Below are positions 46,307 to 55,641 of a DNA stretch of 64,000 nt, piece after piece. Position 1 is the first letter of the stretch. Every line of letters starts with the position of its first letter. The notes beneath the pieces are model-generated. The model did not search any database. It had not been told where the DNA came from and saw only the letters and a list, made by a program, of their open reading frames with translations. Made by a program: the position numbers and the translations under genes. This DNA is from CAXTSE01 sp964246985 (GTDB lineage: Bacteria; Actinomycetota; Actinomycetes; Actinomycetales; Microbacteriaceae). The DNA is taken from positions 1-64,000 of the forward strand of contig CAXTSE010000003.1 of the NCBI GenBank assembly GCA_964246985.1, read 5' to 3'.

Positions 46307-49300
46307 CCGGCGACGCTCACCCCCCGCGTCGTCACCGACTTCTCGTACTGGAACTCGACCCGCACCTGGAACTCGTCGTCGGCCGCGGTGTAGCGGTCCT
46401 GCAGGCCGGCGTCGGTGATCCGCCATGGCCGCGCGTTCGACGGCGTGGTCGTCAGCCCGTTGTCGGGCAGGAACTGCCGGTAGTCGAACGGGTAGCTCGC
46501 CGTGGCGTCGAGGCGCACCGAGAAGGTGTCGACGGCGACCGCGCCGCCGGCGAGGTCGAGCTGGAGGAGGCGCTGGAATCCGGTCGCCCGCTCCCCCGTG
46601 TGCGTGCGGAACTCCTGGTAGTCGGCCAGCAGCTCGACCACCGTGTGCCCGTCGATCCCGCCGGCGTCCTCTGTCGTGATCTGCCCGAGCCCGTGGAAGT
46701 GGCCCGACAGCACGAGCACGACGTTGCGGTTCGGGGCGATGACCCGGTCCCACAGCTGCTGCCCGCGTGACACCCAGCGCGAGTTCGCCGAGCGCAGGGC
46801 CCCGACCTCGAGCGTCTTCGGCGTCACGTGCTCGTGCGTCGAGATGACCACGTTGCGGTCGGGGTGGGCCGCGACGACCCCCTCCGCCCACGCCAGCTCG
46901 CGCTCGCCGTACGCGTACGGCAGCGACAGCATGAGGAACTCCGCCCCGGCGGTCTCGAACGTCGAGTAGCTGGCGGAGTTGTCGTCCGGGGCGATCGAGC
47001 CGCCGTACCAGGACTCGTCGGCGTGCCGCGACGGCGGGAAGTACTCGTTGAACAGCTCGCTCGTGACGCCGCGCTTGTTGTCGTGGTTGCCCGGCAGCAC
47101 GCTGTTGGGCACGCCCGCCTCGTCGAGGATGCCCTCGATCGCCGACGCGCGCTCGAACTCGCGGCGGGCCCGATCCTCGTTCTGGTCGGGGTCGACCCAG
47201 TTCTGCACGAGGTCGCCGGTGTGCGAGGCGAAGGCGATCTTGTGCTCGGGGGCGTTGTCGGCGATCCAGCTCACCAGCCCGGCGTACACCTCCGGATAGC
47301 TCTCGCTGAGGTACTGCGTGTCGGTGATGTGCGTGATCGCGAGGTCGTAGTCGTCGGGGTTCTCGAGCAGGCCGTCGGCCGCGGATGCGAGGGTCGCCTC
47401 CCGCGCCACATCCTGCACCAGCAGGGTCGCCGTCCCCTCCTGCAGGTCCCCGTCGCGCAGCGACCCCGTCAGCGTCAGGGGCCCCGCCTCGGCGGCGTCG
47501 GTGCCGCTCGCCGGCACGGTGGCGTCGGCGATCGGACGCCAAGCGCCGGTCCCTCCTCCGTCGCGAGACCAGACCGACAGGCGCACCGCGTGCCGCTCCG
47601 GCGCGCTCCCGCTCCATGTGACGACGGAGCCTGCGCGCACGCCGTCGACCACGAGCCGCTGATAGGGGTGCCCGTACCCGCTGTCGCCGATGCCGCCGGG
47701 GGCGCTCGGGTCGAGCGCGGTCTCGCTCTCGCCCACCTCGGCCGCGAGGTCTCCTGCGCTCACCCCGCCCCACGCCGCGACGATGGTCGCCGGACCCCCC
47801 GCCGGTCGAGCGGCGGTCGACGACGTCCCCGCCTGAGCCGGCTGAGGAGCGCGCGACCCAGTCGCCCGCGTCTCGACGCCCTCACGCTCCCGCACCCGAG
47901 CCCCCGCGACGACCCGAGCCTCCGCCCCGGCTGCGGCCACGCCCACCGTCGACGGGCCTCCGACCCCGCTCACCCGCAGAGTCGGATCCACCCACTCGAC
48001 CCGGTCGATGACGCCCGGTGTGGCCGCACCCACCACGAAGTCGTCGGCGTCCACACCCGTGAACCGCGCCCGCTGGAAGGTCTCGGTGAGCAGCCGGTCG
48101 GGCTGGTAGGTGGTGAGGGCGACGCCCTTCGTGCACGGGCTCGCCGTGACGTTGCTGCTGTCCATCTCGTTGGCGGCGTAGATGCCCGCGCTGTCGACCC
48201 GCTCGCCGTCGGCGTCGGCGACCCACACCCCGGCGCCGAGGAAGTTGAGCGCGGTCTCGTACACGGCGTCGGCCGCCGCCGCAGCCTCGGTGCCGGCCCG
48301 TGCCGCGAGGTACACCTCGCCCGGTGCCAGCCGAGTCCCCGCCGGGACGGTCACCTGCACGTCGAGCGCGCGGGTGCCGTCGGCCATGCAGCGGCGCAGC
48401 GTCCAGCCGCCGATGTCGACGCGCGTCGACCCGTAGTTGCCGAGCTCGACCCAGTTGCGCTGCACGCTCCCAGCGGGCATGCCGTCGGTGCCGGGGTCGG
48501 TGGCGATCTCGCTGATCGCGACGCCCAGGTCGGCGCCGGCCGCCTCATCCGGGTAGGTCAGGCGCTCGGCGGCGACGCTGCGCGACGTGAGGGCGTTGCG
48601 GCTTCCCGGCGTGCGCGGCGCGATGATCCACACGCTGCCCGTGCGCTGCCACGACTCGGCCGCGACCGGGTCGAGCGTCGCGGCGAGCTTGGCTCCGTCG
48701 CTCTGGCACGCGCTGTCGGAGTAGGCGCTGACGGCCACGCGGTCGACCAGCCGCCCGGCCCCGGTGCGCAGCAGCACGCCGAACTCGACGTCGCCGAGCT
48801 GGGTGCCGTAGCGCGCATCCGCGTCGCCGGTGAAGGCCGCGCTGCCGAGCACGTACCGCGCCCCCGGCGCGAGCCGGGTGCCGCCGGGGACGACGAGCTC
48901 GCGGGTACTCGGACGCAGCCGACCGGATGCGGTGCACCGATCGAGCGTCCACCCGCTGATGTCGACAGAGCTGTCGGCGGTGTTCTGCAGCTCGACGAAG
49001 TCGTCGTCGAGGCCCGCCGGACCGGCGCCGGTGAGCTCCGAGATGACGACGTCGGTCGGGCGCGGCTTCGGTGCGACGGATGCGTTGGGCGCATCGATCG
49101 TGGACGGCGCGACGATGAAGTCGGCGGCGACGTCTCCGGTCGCGGCGACCCGCTGCCAGCTCTCGCCCGCCGCGAAGTCGAGCACGTTCGGCAGGTTGCC
49201 CGACTCGGGCGTGCACTCGCTCGTCGTCGGCCACGGCTCGTTCGGGTAGACGCCGACGCGGTCGATCAGCACTCCGCCCGGCCCCTCGAGGTAGAGGCCG

Positions 49301-49713
49301 TACCCGCCGAGCGCGAGGGGCTCTGTGATGTGCAGCCGACCGGGCATCCCGACCTTGCTGATGGTGAGGATGCCCCCCGGTGCGAGCACGATCCCGGTCA
49401 GATCGCCCTCGCTGCGGCCCACGTTGCTGCGCAGCCCCTGCGCGCTGCACCGGAACAGGCGCCAGCCGGTCAGGTCCGCCTCCGCGTCGCCGACGTTGCG
49501 CAGCTCGATGAAGCTGTCGGAGTCGGACGACGCCCCGCCGTTCGCGACCTCGTTGATGAGCACCTGGGAGGAGGCGCCTGCGGCCGGCGGCACGGCGGAT
49601 GACCCCGGCGCGACGGGCGAGCCGGATGCGGCGGTCGCCGAACCCGTCGAGCCGACCGCGAGGGCGGCGGTGAGGGTGAGAACGGTCAGGACGGCAGCGG
49701 CGGGCCTCAGCAC
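46303..49713 (-). CDS. Secreted multi-domain lamin-tail/metallophosphoesterase
   Basis: This 1136-residue exported protein has a Sec signal ending near SATAAS. Three lamin-tail domains follow at about 48-155 (VLINEVANGG, FIELRNVGD), 220-335 (VVISELTGAG, FVELQNTAD) and 400-510 (VAISEIATDP, WVELGNYGS). After a linker come a beta-sandwich-like region and a calcineurin-type phosphoesterase (about 800-1070) with ITHITDTQY, SHTGDLVQN, PGNHDN, STHEHV and SGHFHGLG. It probably acts on extracellular phosphate esters or nucleic acid. There is no LPxTG or C-terminal anchor. GTG start at 49713. Confidence 0.87.
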   Translation of the reverse strand: MLRPAAAVLTVLTLTAALAVGSTGSATAASGSPVAPGSSAVPPAAGASSQVLINEVANGGASSDSDSFIELRNVGDAEADLTGWRLFRCSAQGLRSNVGRSEGDLTGIVLAPGGILTISKVGMPGRLHITEPLALGGYGLYLEGPGGVLIDRVGVYPNEPWPTTSECTPESGNLPNVLDFAAGESWQRVAATGDVAADFIVAPSTIDAPNASVAPKPRPTDVVISELTGAGPAGLDDDFVELQNTADSSVDISGWTLDRCTASGRLRPSTRELVVPGGTRLAPGARYVLGSAAFTGDADARYGTQLGDVEFGVLLRTGAGRLVDRVAVSAYSDSACQSDGAKLAATLDPVAAESWQRTGSVWIIAPRTPGSRNALTSRSVAAERLTYPDEAAGADLGVAISEIATDPGTDGMPAGSVQRNWVELGNYGSTRVDIGGWTLRRCMADGTRALDVQVTVPAGTRLAPGEVYLAARAGTEAAAAADAVYETALNFLGAGVWVADADGERVDSAGIYAANEMDSSNVTASPCTKGVALTTYQPDRLLTETFQRARFTGVDADDFVVGAATPGVIDRVEWVDPTLRVSGVGGPSTVGVAAAGAEARVVAGARVREREGVETRATGSRAPQPAQAGTSSTAARPAGGPATIVAAWGGVSAGDLAAEVGESETALDPSAPGGIGDSGYGHPYQRLVVDGVRAGSVVTWSGSAPERHAVRLSVWSRDGGGTGAWRPIADATVPASGTDAAEAGPLTLTGSLRDGDLQEGTATLLVQDVAREATLASAADGLLENPDDYDLAITHITDTQYLSESYPEVYAGLVSWIADNAPEHKIAFASHTGDLVQNWVDPDQNEDRARREFERASAIEGILDEAGVPNSVLPGNHDNKRGVTSELFNEYFPPSRHADESWYGGSIAPDDNSASYSTFETAGAEFLMLSLPYAYGERELAWAEGVVAAHPDRNVVISTHEHVTPKTLEVGALRSANSRWVSRGQQLWDRVIAPNRNVVLVLSGHFHGLGQITTEDAGGIDGHTVVELLADYQEFRTHTGERATGFQRLLQLDLAGGAVAVDTFSVRLDATASYPFDYRQFLPDNGLTTTPSNARPWRITDAGLQDRYTAADDEFQVRVEFQYEKSVTTRGVSVAG

Positions 49714-49782
49714 GCGCCCACGGTCGCGGGGCGCGGTGAACGGCAGGCGTCACCCGAGGGCGTGTCGCGTGAACGACGGTGG

Positions 49783-50409
49783 TCAGCCGTAGATGCGGTC
49801 GCCGTAGCTCGGACCGTAGTACTCGTCGAGCACCTCGATCGAGTCGTCGGGCCGCTCCAGACCCTGGGCGATGACGGCGCGGCGGGGCGCGGCCTCGGCG
49901 TCCCAGGTGGCGGCGTCCCACGCCTTCGAGCGCAGGAACGCCTTCGAGCAGTGGTAGAACACCTCGTCGATGTCGACGAGGAGCGCGAGCGTGGGGCGGT
50001 GGCCGCGCACGAGCATTCCGTCGAGGAAGGGAGCGTCGCGCACCACGGAGGCGCGGCCGTTCACGCGCAGGGTGTCGCCGCGGCCGGGGATGACGAAGAT
50101 CAGCCCGACGTGCGGGTTGGCGAGGACGTTGTGGAACCCGTCGGCACGACGGTTGCCGGGGCGCTCCGGGATGGCGAGCGTCGAGTCGTCGAGCACGTGC
50201 GCGAAGCCCGCCGGGTCGCCCTTCGGCGACACGTCGAGATCACCCCGGTCATCGGATGTGGCGATGAACACGAGCGGGGAGGCCGCCAGCCAGAGGCGGT
50301 CGAGCTCGTGCAGCGCGGTTCGCACCTTCTCGGCGGCCCGTGGCTCGGGACGCCCGATCAGCTGCTCGAGCTCGTCGGCGCTGGTGACAGGTATCCCGCG
50401 ATCGTCCAC
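49783..50409 (-). CDS. PPOX-class FMN-dependent flavoprotein (MSMEG_1061-like)
   Basis: This 208-residue split-barrel flavoprotein has VFIATSDDRGDLDVSPKGDP in its first half, IPERPGNRRADGFHNVLANP and VGLIFVIPGRGDTLRVNGRA, which match the MSMEG_1061-type PPOX family, and a Cys/His-containing FYHCSKAFLRSKAW near the C-terminus. These proteins bind FMN or F420 and reduce unknown substrates. The GTG at 50409 has no clear Shine-Dalgarno. It lies upstream of the lamin-tail gene on the same strand, 69 bp away. Confidence 0.83.
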   Translation of the reverse strand: MDDRGIPVTSADELEQLIGRPEPRAAEKVRTALHELDRLWLAASPLVFIATSDDRGDLDVSPKGDPAGFAHVLDDSTLAIPERPGNRRADGFHNVLANPHVGLIFVIPGRGDTLRVNGRASVVRDAPFLDGMLVRGHRPTLALLVDIDEVFYHCSKAFLRSKAWDAATWDAEAAPRRAVIAQGLERPDDSIEVLDEYYGPSYGDRIYG

Positions 50410-50439
50410 GCCCCCATCCTGCACCCGCGGGGCGGAACG

Positions 50440-50474
50440 CCGAAGGACCCGGCCGATACGGCCGGGTCCTTCGG
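50440..50474 (-). terminator. Terminator hairpin of ilvC
   Basis: A perfect 15-bp stem (50440-50454 with 50460-50474) around a 5-nt loop begins 12 nt after the ilvC stop. The stem contains AAGGACCCGGCC. No T-run follows, but the position and perfection make it a convincing intrinsic or pausing terminator for ilvDBNC. Confidence 0.8.
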
Positions 50475-50486
50475 GGCGACACAGGC

Positions 50487-51512
50487 TCAGCGTGCGGCGC
50501 TGCCCTCGGTGTATCCCTCGTCCTGCTGCTTCCAGGCGAAGAGCGCGCGCAGCTCCTTGCCGGTGGCCTCGATCGGGTGCGCGGCACCCTTCTCGCGGAG
50601 CGCGAGGAACTCGGGGGCTCCGGCGTCCTGGTCCTCGATGAAGCGGGTCGCGAACGCGCCGGACTGGATGTCGGCCAGCACGGCCTTCATGTTCTCCTTG
50701 ACCGACGGGTCGATGACGCGCGGGCCCGAGACGTAGTCGCCGTACTCGGCCGTGTCGGAGACGCTCCAGCGCTGCTTCGCGATGCCGCCCTCCCACATCA
50801 GGTCGACGATGAGCTTCAGCTCGTGCAGCACCTCGAAGTAGGCGATCTGCGGCTGGTAGCCGGCCTCGACGAGGGTCTCGAAGCCGTACTGGACGAGCTG
50901 CGAGGTGCCACCGCAGAGCACCGACTGCTCACCGAACAGGTCGGTCTCGGTCTCCTCGGTGAACGTGGTCTTGATGACGCCGGCGCGGGTGCCGCCGATC
51001 GCCTTGGCGTACGAGAGGGCGACGTCCCAGGCCTGACCTGACGCGTCGTTCTCGACGGCGATGATGTCGGGGATGCCGCGGCCGGCGACGAACTCGCGGC
51101 GCACCGTGTGGCCGGGGGCCTTGGGTGCGATGAGGATCACGTCGACGTCCTCGGGTGCGTCGATGTACCCGAAGCGGATGTTGAAGCCGTGCGCGAAGGC
51201 GAGCGTCTTGCCCGCGGTCAGCTTGTCCTTGATGGAGTCGGCGTAGATCGAGCGCTGGTGCTGGTCGGGCGCGAGGATCATGATCAGGTCGGCCCACTCG
51301 GCCGCGTCGGCGACGTTCTTGACCTCGAAGCCGTCCTCCTGGGCCTTCGGGGTCGACTTCGAGCCGTCCTTGAGCGCGATGACGACCTCGACACCCGAGT
51401 CGCGCAGGTTCTGCGCGTGGGCGTGCCCCTGCGAGCCGTAGCCGACGATCGCGACCTTCTTGCCCTGGATCAGGCTGAGGTCGGCGTCCTTGTCGTAGAA
51501 CAGTTCAGTCAT
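50487..51512 (-). CDS. ilvC: Ketol-acid reductoisomerase (class I)
   Basis: This 341-residue enzyme converts acetolactate or acetohydroxybutyrate to the dihydroxy acid with NADPH in valine, leucine and isoleucine synthesis. It has the Rossmann motif VAIVGYGSQGHAHAQNLRDS, the phosphate-binding serine region ALKDGSKS, LAPDQHQRSIYAD, KAPGHTVRREF and the knotted C-terminal domain with DLFGEQSVLCGG and ETDLFGEQ metal-site residues. The short class I length fits. It is the last gene of ilvDBNC, 58 bp after ilvN. Confidence 0.95.
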   Translation of the reverse strand: MTELFYDKDADLSLIQGKKVAIVGYGSQGHAHAQNLRDSGVEVVIALKDGSKSTPKAQEDGFEVKNVADAAEWADLIMILAPDQHQRSIYADSIKDKLTAGKTLAFAHGFNIRFGYIDAPEDVDVILIAPKAPGHTVRREFVAGRGIPDIIAVENDASGQAWDVALSYAKAIGGTRAGVIKTTFTEETETDLFGEQSVLCGGTSQLVQYGFETLVEAGYQPQIAYFEVLHELKLIVDLMWEGGIAKQRWSVSDTAEYGDYVSGPRVIDPSVKENMKAVLADIQSGAFATRFIEDQDAGAPEFLALREKGAAHPIEATGKELRALFAWKQQDEGYTEGSAAR

Positions 51513-51534
51513 TGGTTCACTTTCTCTCTGGAGT

Positions 51535-51567
51535 GGTTGAGCAGCCGCGTGGCGGCGGATCGAGACC
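51535..51567. repeat. Imperfect palindromic element in the ilvN-ilvC gap
   Basis: The gap contains GGTTGAGCAG, then a GCCGC/GCGGC stem with GTG loop (51544-51556), then ATCGAGACC. I recall this layout (GGTTGAG...hairpin...TCGAGACC) as a dispersed intergenic element in Microbacteriaceae, but no search was made. It may act as an RNA processing or attenuation stem between ilvN and ilvC. Confidence 0.4.
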
Positions 51568-51570
51568 TGG

Positions 51571-52080
51571 TCAGTTCTTGTAGACGCGCTCGGTGATCGA
51601 CTTCGACCCGCGGCCGATGGCCAGCAGACCCGACTGCGCGATCTCCTTGATGCCGTAGGGCTCGAGCACGCGCAGGAACGCCTGCACCTTGCCGTTGTCG
51701 CCGGTGACCTCGATCACCAGCGCATCCGTCGCGACGTCGACGACACGCGCCCGGAACAGGTTCACTGCCTCGAGCACCTGGGAGCGGTTGGCGTTGTCGA
51801 CGCGCACCTTGATCAGCAGGTGCTCGCGCTGCACCGACTGGTTCGGATCGAGCTCGACGATCTTGATGACGTTGATCAGCTTGTTGAGCTGCTTGGTGAC
51901 CTGCTCGAGCGGCAGCTCGTCGACGTCGACGACCGCGGTGATGCGCGACAGTCCGTCGATCTCGCTGTGGCCGACGGCCAGCGACTCGATGTTGAAGCCG
52001 CGGCGGGCGAAGAGCCCGGCGACGCGGGTCAGCAGACCCGGCTTGTCCTCGACGAGGAGCGACAGCACATGACGCGACAC
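51571..52080 (-). CDS. ilvN: Acetolactate synthase small (regulatory) subunit
   Basis: This 169-residue ACT-domain protein starts HVLSLLVEDKPGLLTRVAGLFARRGFN, the ACT valine-binding region (cited by VEDKPGLLTRVAGLFARRG), followed by the IlvN C-terminal domain with EVTGDNGKVQAFLRVLEPYG and KEIAQSGLLAIGRG. It confers feedback inhibition by branched-chain amino acids on IlvB. The start is GTG 52080, with GAGGAG 6 nt upstream. It follows ilvB by 3 bp. Confidence 0.94.
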   Translation of the reverse strand: MSRHVLSLLVEDKPGLLTRVAGLFARRGFNIESLAVGHSEIDGLSRITAVVDVDELPLEQVTKQLNKLINVIKIVELDPNQSVQREHLLIKVRVDNANRSQVLEAVNLFRARVVDVATDALVIEVTGDNGKVQAFLRVLEPYGIKEIAQSGLLAIGRGSKSITERVYKN

Positions 52081-52083
52081 GAC

Positions 52084-53895
52084 CTACTCCTCTTCCCAAT
52101 CGGGGGCATGCTCGCGGGCGTACTGCACCGACGAGTTGCCGACGCCCTGCGGCACCATGGGCCACACCATCGCGTCGCGACTGACGACGAAGTCGATCAC
52201 CACGGGCCGGTCGTTGGTCTCGATCGCGAGCTTGATCGCGGCGTCGACCTCCTCCTGCTTCGTGACCCGGATGCCGAGGGCGCCGTACGCCTCGGCCAGC
52301 TTCACGAAGTCGGGCACCATGCGCGTCTGCTCGGTCGCGCTCGTCGAGCCGGTGTCGAGGTCGGTGAACGAGTGGCGGCCGTCGTAGAACAGCGTCTGCC
52401 ACTGCCGCACCATGCCGAGCGACGAGTTGTTGATGATCGCGACCTTGATCGGGATGTCGTTGATCGTGCAGGTGGCGAGCTCCTGATTGGTCATCTGGAA
52501 GCAGCCGTCGCCGTCGATGGCCCAGACGAGGCGATCGGGCTGGGCGACCTTGGCGCCCATCGCCGCGGGAACCGCGTAGCCCATCGTGCCGGCCCCGCCA
52601 GAGTTGAGCCAGGCGTGCGGACGCTCGTACTTGATGAACTGCGCCGCCCACATCTGGTGCTGGCCGACGCCGGAGGCGTAGATCGCCTCGGGTCCGGACA
52701 GCTCGCCGATGCGCTTGATGATGCCCTGCGGGGCGAGGAGCCCGTCGTCGGGGTTCTCGGTGTAGCCGAGCGGGTAGTCGGCGCGGAGCGCGTCGAGGCG
52801 GGCCCACCAGTCCGAGATGTCGGCCTTCTCGGTCGCGGTGGCCTGGGCGTAGGCGGCGACGAGGTCGACGATCACGTCCTTGGCGTCGCCGACGATCGGC
52901 ACGTCCGCGTGGCGGATCTTGCCGATCTCGGCGGGGTCGATGTCGACGTGCACCACCTTGGCGTTCGGAGCGAAGTCGCTCACCTTGCCGGTGACGCGGT
53001 CGTCGAAGCGGGCGCCGAGCGCGACGATCAGGTCGCTCTCCTGCAGCGAGAGCACCGCGGGGACCGTGCCGTGCATGCCGGGCATGCCGAGGTGCTGCGG
53101 GTGGGAGTCGGGGAACGCGCCGCGCGCCATCAGCGTCGTGACGACGGGCGCGCCCGTGGCCTCGGCGAGCTTCAGCAGCTGCGCTGTCGCCCCGGATCGG
53201 TTGACGCCGCCGCCGACGTAGAGCACCGGCTTCTTCGCCTCGGCGAACAGCTCGGCCGCCGCGGTGATCTGCTTGCCGTGCGCCTTGGTGACGGGTCGGT
53301 AGCCGGGCAGCTCGACCTTCGGCGGCCAGATGAACGGCGCCGACTTCTGCTGGGCGTCCTTGGTCACATCCACGAGCACCGGGCCGGGACGGCCCGTCGT
53401 CGCGATCTGGTAGGCGGCGGCCAGGGTCGCCGGCACCTCGGCCGGGTCCGTCACGAGGAACGAGTGCTTGGTGATCGGCATCGTGATGCCCACGATGTCG
53501 ACCTCCTGGAACGCGTCGGTGCCCATCGATGTCGAGAACACCTGGCCGGTGATCGCGATGAACGGCACCGAGTCCATGTACGCGTCCGCGATGGCGGTGA
53601 CGAGGTTGGTGGCGCCGGGGCCCGAGGTCGCGATGGCGACGCCGACGCGACCGGACGACGAGGCATAGCCCTCGGCCGCGTGGCCGGCGCCCTGCTCGTG
53701 GCGCACGAGGATGTGGCGGACGGCCGTCGAGGCCATCAGCTCGTCGTAGAAGGGCATGATCGCGCCGCCGGGCAGGCCGAAGACGTCGGTGATGCCCAGC
53801 TTCTCGAGCGAGGCGAGGATCTGACCCGAGCCGGTCAGCATCGGGGGCTCGTCGCGCCGAGCGGGCGCGGGGGCCGGAACTGCTTCCGCAGTCAT
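52084..53895 (-). CDS. ilvB: Acetolactate synthase large (catalytic) subunit
   Basis: This 603-residue ThDP enzyme joins pyruvate with pyruvate or 2-oxobutyrate. The N-terminal PYR domain has VFGLPGGAIMPFYDEL and the catalytic Glu in LVRHEQGAGHAAEGYA. The middle FAD-binding domain has VGGGVNRSGA and ALGARFDDRVTG. The C-terminal PP domain has the ThDP motif WAIDGDGCFQMTNQELAT with INNSSLGMVRQW. AAAGGA lies about 7 nt before the ATG. It follows ilvD by 39 bp and is coupled to ilvN. Confidence 0.95.
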   Translation of the reverse strand: MTAEAVPAPAPARRDEPPMLTGSGQILASLEKLGITDVFGLPGGAIMPFYDELMASTAVRHILVRHEQGAGHAAEGYASSSGRVGVAIATSGPGATNLVTAIADAYMDSVPFIAITGQVFSTSMGTDAFQEVDIVGITMPITKHSFLVTDPAEVPATLAAAYQIATTGRPGPVLVDVTKDAQQKSAPFIWPPKVELPGYRPVTKAHGKQITAAAELFAEAKKPVLYVGGGVNRSGATAQLLKLAEATGAPVVTTLMARGAFPDSHPQHLGMPGMHGTVPAVLSLQESDLIVALGARFDDRVTGKVSDFAPNAKVVHVDIDPAEIGKIRHADVPIVGDAKDVIVDLVAAYAQATATEKADISDWWARLDALRADYPLGYTENPDDGLLAPQGIIKRIGELSGPEAIYASGVGQHQMWAAQFIKYERPHAWLNSGGAGTMGYAVPAAMGAKVAQPDRLVWAIDGDGCFQMTNQELATCTINDIPIKVAIINNSSLGMVRQWQTLFYDGRHSFTDLDTGSTSATEQTRMVPDFVKLAEAYGALGIRVTKQEEVDAAIKLAIETNDRPVVIDFVVSRDAMVWPMVPQGVGNSSVQYAREHAPDWEEE

Positions 53896-53934
53896 GAGGT
53901 GTCCTTTGGGAGAGGGTGTCTGGTGGACGCGGTC

Positions 53935-55641
53935 CTACCCCGTGACCGCGCCCTCCGAGGCGGAGTGCACGAGCTTGGTGTATTTCGCGAGAACGCCACG
54001 GGTATAGCGCGGAGGAAGCGGAACCCAGCCGTCGCGGCGGGCTTCCAACTCGGCCTCATCGACAAGTAGGTCGATGGACCGGGCTGCAATATCGACCCGT
54101 ATCAGATCACCATCTCTCACGAACGCGATCGGACCTTGATCGGTCGCCTCGGGAGCGATGTGGCCGATGCACAGGCCGGTTGTGCCGCCTGAGAATCTGC
54201 CGTCGGTCAAGAGTAGTACATCTTTTCCGAGGCCCGCGCCCTTGATGGCAGCGGTGATGGCGAGCATCTCGCGCATTCCGGGACCGCCCTTCGGGCCCTC
54301 CCAGCGGATCACCACGACGTCTCCGGCGACGATCTCGCCACGGGTCAGGGCGTCCATCGCGGCGCGCTCCCGCTCGAACACGCGCGCCGGACCCTCGAAG
54401 GTCGCGGCGTCGAATCCGGCCGTCTTCACGACGGCGCCCTCGGGAGCGAGCGAGCCCTTGAGGATGGTCAGGCCGCCGGTCGCGTGCAGCGGATTCTCGA
54501 GGGTGCGCAGCACCTCGCCGTCGAGCGCGGGCGGGTTGATGTCGGCCAGGTTCTCGGCCATCGTCTTGCCCGTGACGGTCATGACGTCGCCGTGCAGCAG
54601 GCCGGCGTCGAGCAGCGCCTTCATCAGGACGGGGATGCCGCCGCGGCGGTCCACGTCGTTCATCACGTACTTGCCGAACGGCTTCAGGTCGCCGATGTGG
54701 GGCACCTTGGCGCCGATCCGGTTGAAGTCGTCGAGGCTCAGCTCCACCTCGGCCTCGTGCGCGATCGCGAGCAGGTGCAGCACGATGTTGGTCGAGCCGC
54801 CGAGCGCCATGCCCACCGCGATGGCGTTCTCGAACGCCTCCTTGGTGAGGATCTGACGCGCGGTGATGCCCTTGTTGAGCAGGTTGACGACGGCCTCGCC
54901 CGAGCGGTGGGCGTAGTAGTCGCGGCGTCCGTCGGCGGCGGCGGGCGAGGCGGATCCGGGCAGCGAGAGGCCGAGGGCCTCGGCCACCGACGCCATCGTG
55001 TTGGCCGTGTACATGCCGCCGCAGGCACCCATCCCCGGCGCGAAGGCGCACTCGATGCGGTGCGCGTCCTCGAGGCTCATGGTGCCGGCCTTGACGCCGC
55101 CGACCGCCTCAAACGAGTCGATGATCGTGATGTCCTTCTCGGTGCCGTCCGAGAGGCGCACCCAGCCGGGCACGATCGACCCCGCGTAGAGGAAGACGGA
55201 TGCCAGGTCGAGTCGCGCGGCCGCCATGAGCATGCCGGGGATCGACTTGTCGCACCCGGCGAGCAGCACCGAGCCGTCGAGGCGCTCGGCCTGCATGACG
55301 GTCTCGACCGAGTCGGCGATGACCTCGCGGCTCACCAGCGAGAAGTGCATGCCCTCGTGACCCATCGAGATGCCGTCGCTGACCGAGACCGTGCCGAACT
55401 GCAGCGGGTAGCCGCCGCCCGAGTGCACGCCCTCCTTGGCCGCCTGCGCGAGACGCGCGAGCGAGAGGTTGCAGGGAGTGATCTCGTTCCACGAGCTCGC
55501 GATGCCGATCTGCGCCTTGTCCCAGTCGGCGTCGCCCATGCCGACGGCGCGCAGCATGCCCCGGCTGGTGGTGGCCTCGATGCCATCCGTGACGGTGCGT
55601 GAGCGGGGCTTGTGGTCGATCGGAGCGGGTGTTTCCGGCAT
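53935..55641 (-). CDS. ilvD: Dihydroxy-acid dehydratase
   Basis: This 568-residue iron-sulfur dehydratase makes the 2-oxo acid in branched-chain amino acid synthesis. Cluster cysteines are visible in LAGCDKSIPGMLMAA and GMGACGGMYTANTM, and an N-terminal position has the conserved GIASSWNEITPCNLSL with a third Cys. LTDGRFSGGTTGLCIGH lies near the C-terminus. It is the first gene of ilvDBNC. The ATG has a TACCCT box 6 nt upstream and no Shine-Dalgarno, pointing to a leaderless message. Confidence 0.95.
   Translation of the reverse strand: MPETPAPIDHKPRSRTVTDGIEATTSRGMLRAVGMGDADWDKAQIGIASSWNEITPCNLSLARLAQAAKEGVHSGGGYPLQFGTVSVSDGISMGHEGMHFSLVSREVIADSVETVMQAERLDGSVLLAGCDKSIPGMLMAAARLDLASVFLYAGSIVPGWVRLSDGTEKDITIIDSFEAVGGVKAGTMSLEDAHRIECAFAPGMGACGGMYTANTMASVAEALGLSLPGSASPAAADGRRDYYAHRSGEAVVNLLNKGITARQILTKEAFENAIAVGMALGGSTNIVLHLLAIAHEAEVELSLDDFNRIGAKVPHIGDLKPFGKYVMNDVDRRGGIPVLMKALLDAGLLHGDVMTVTGKTMAENLADINPPALDGEVLRTLENPLHATGGLTILKGSLAPEGAVVKTAGFDAATFEGPARVFERERAAMDALTRGEIVAGDVVVIRWEGPKGGPGMREMLAITAAIKGAGLGKDVLLLTDGRFSGGTTGLCIGHIAPEATDQGPIAFVRDGDLIRVDIAARSIDLLVDEAELEARRDGWVPLPPRYTRGVLAKYTKLVHSASEGAVTG

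Noticed and set aside
46828..49602. Plus-strand open frame of over 900 codons opposite the lamin-tail gene
   Set aside because: Low-complexity R/A/V/D composition, whereas the minus strand shows signal peptide, three domains and phosphoesterase motifs.
51513..51570. Leader-peptide attenuator for branched-chain amino acids before ilvC
   Set aside because: No short frame with clustered Ile, Leu or Val codons is present. The hairpin there looks like a dispersed repeat element.
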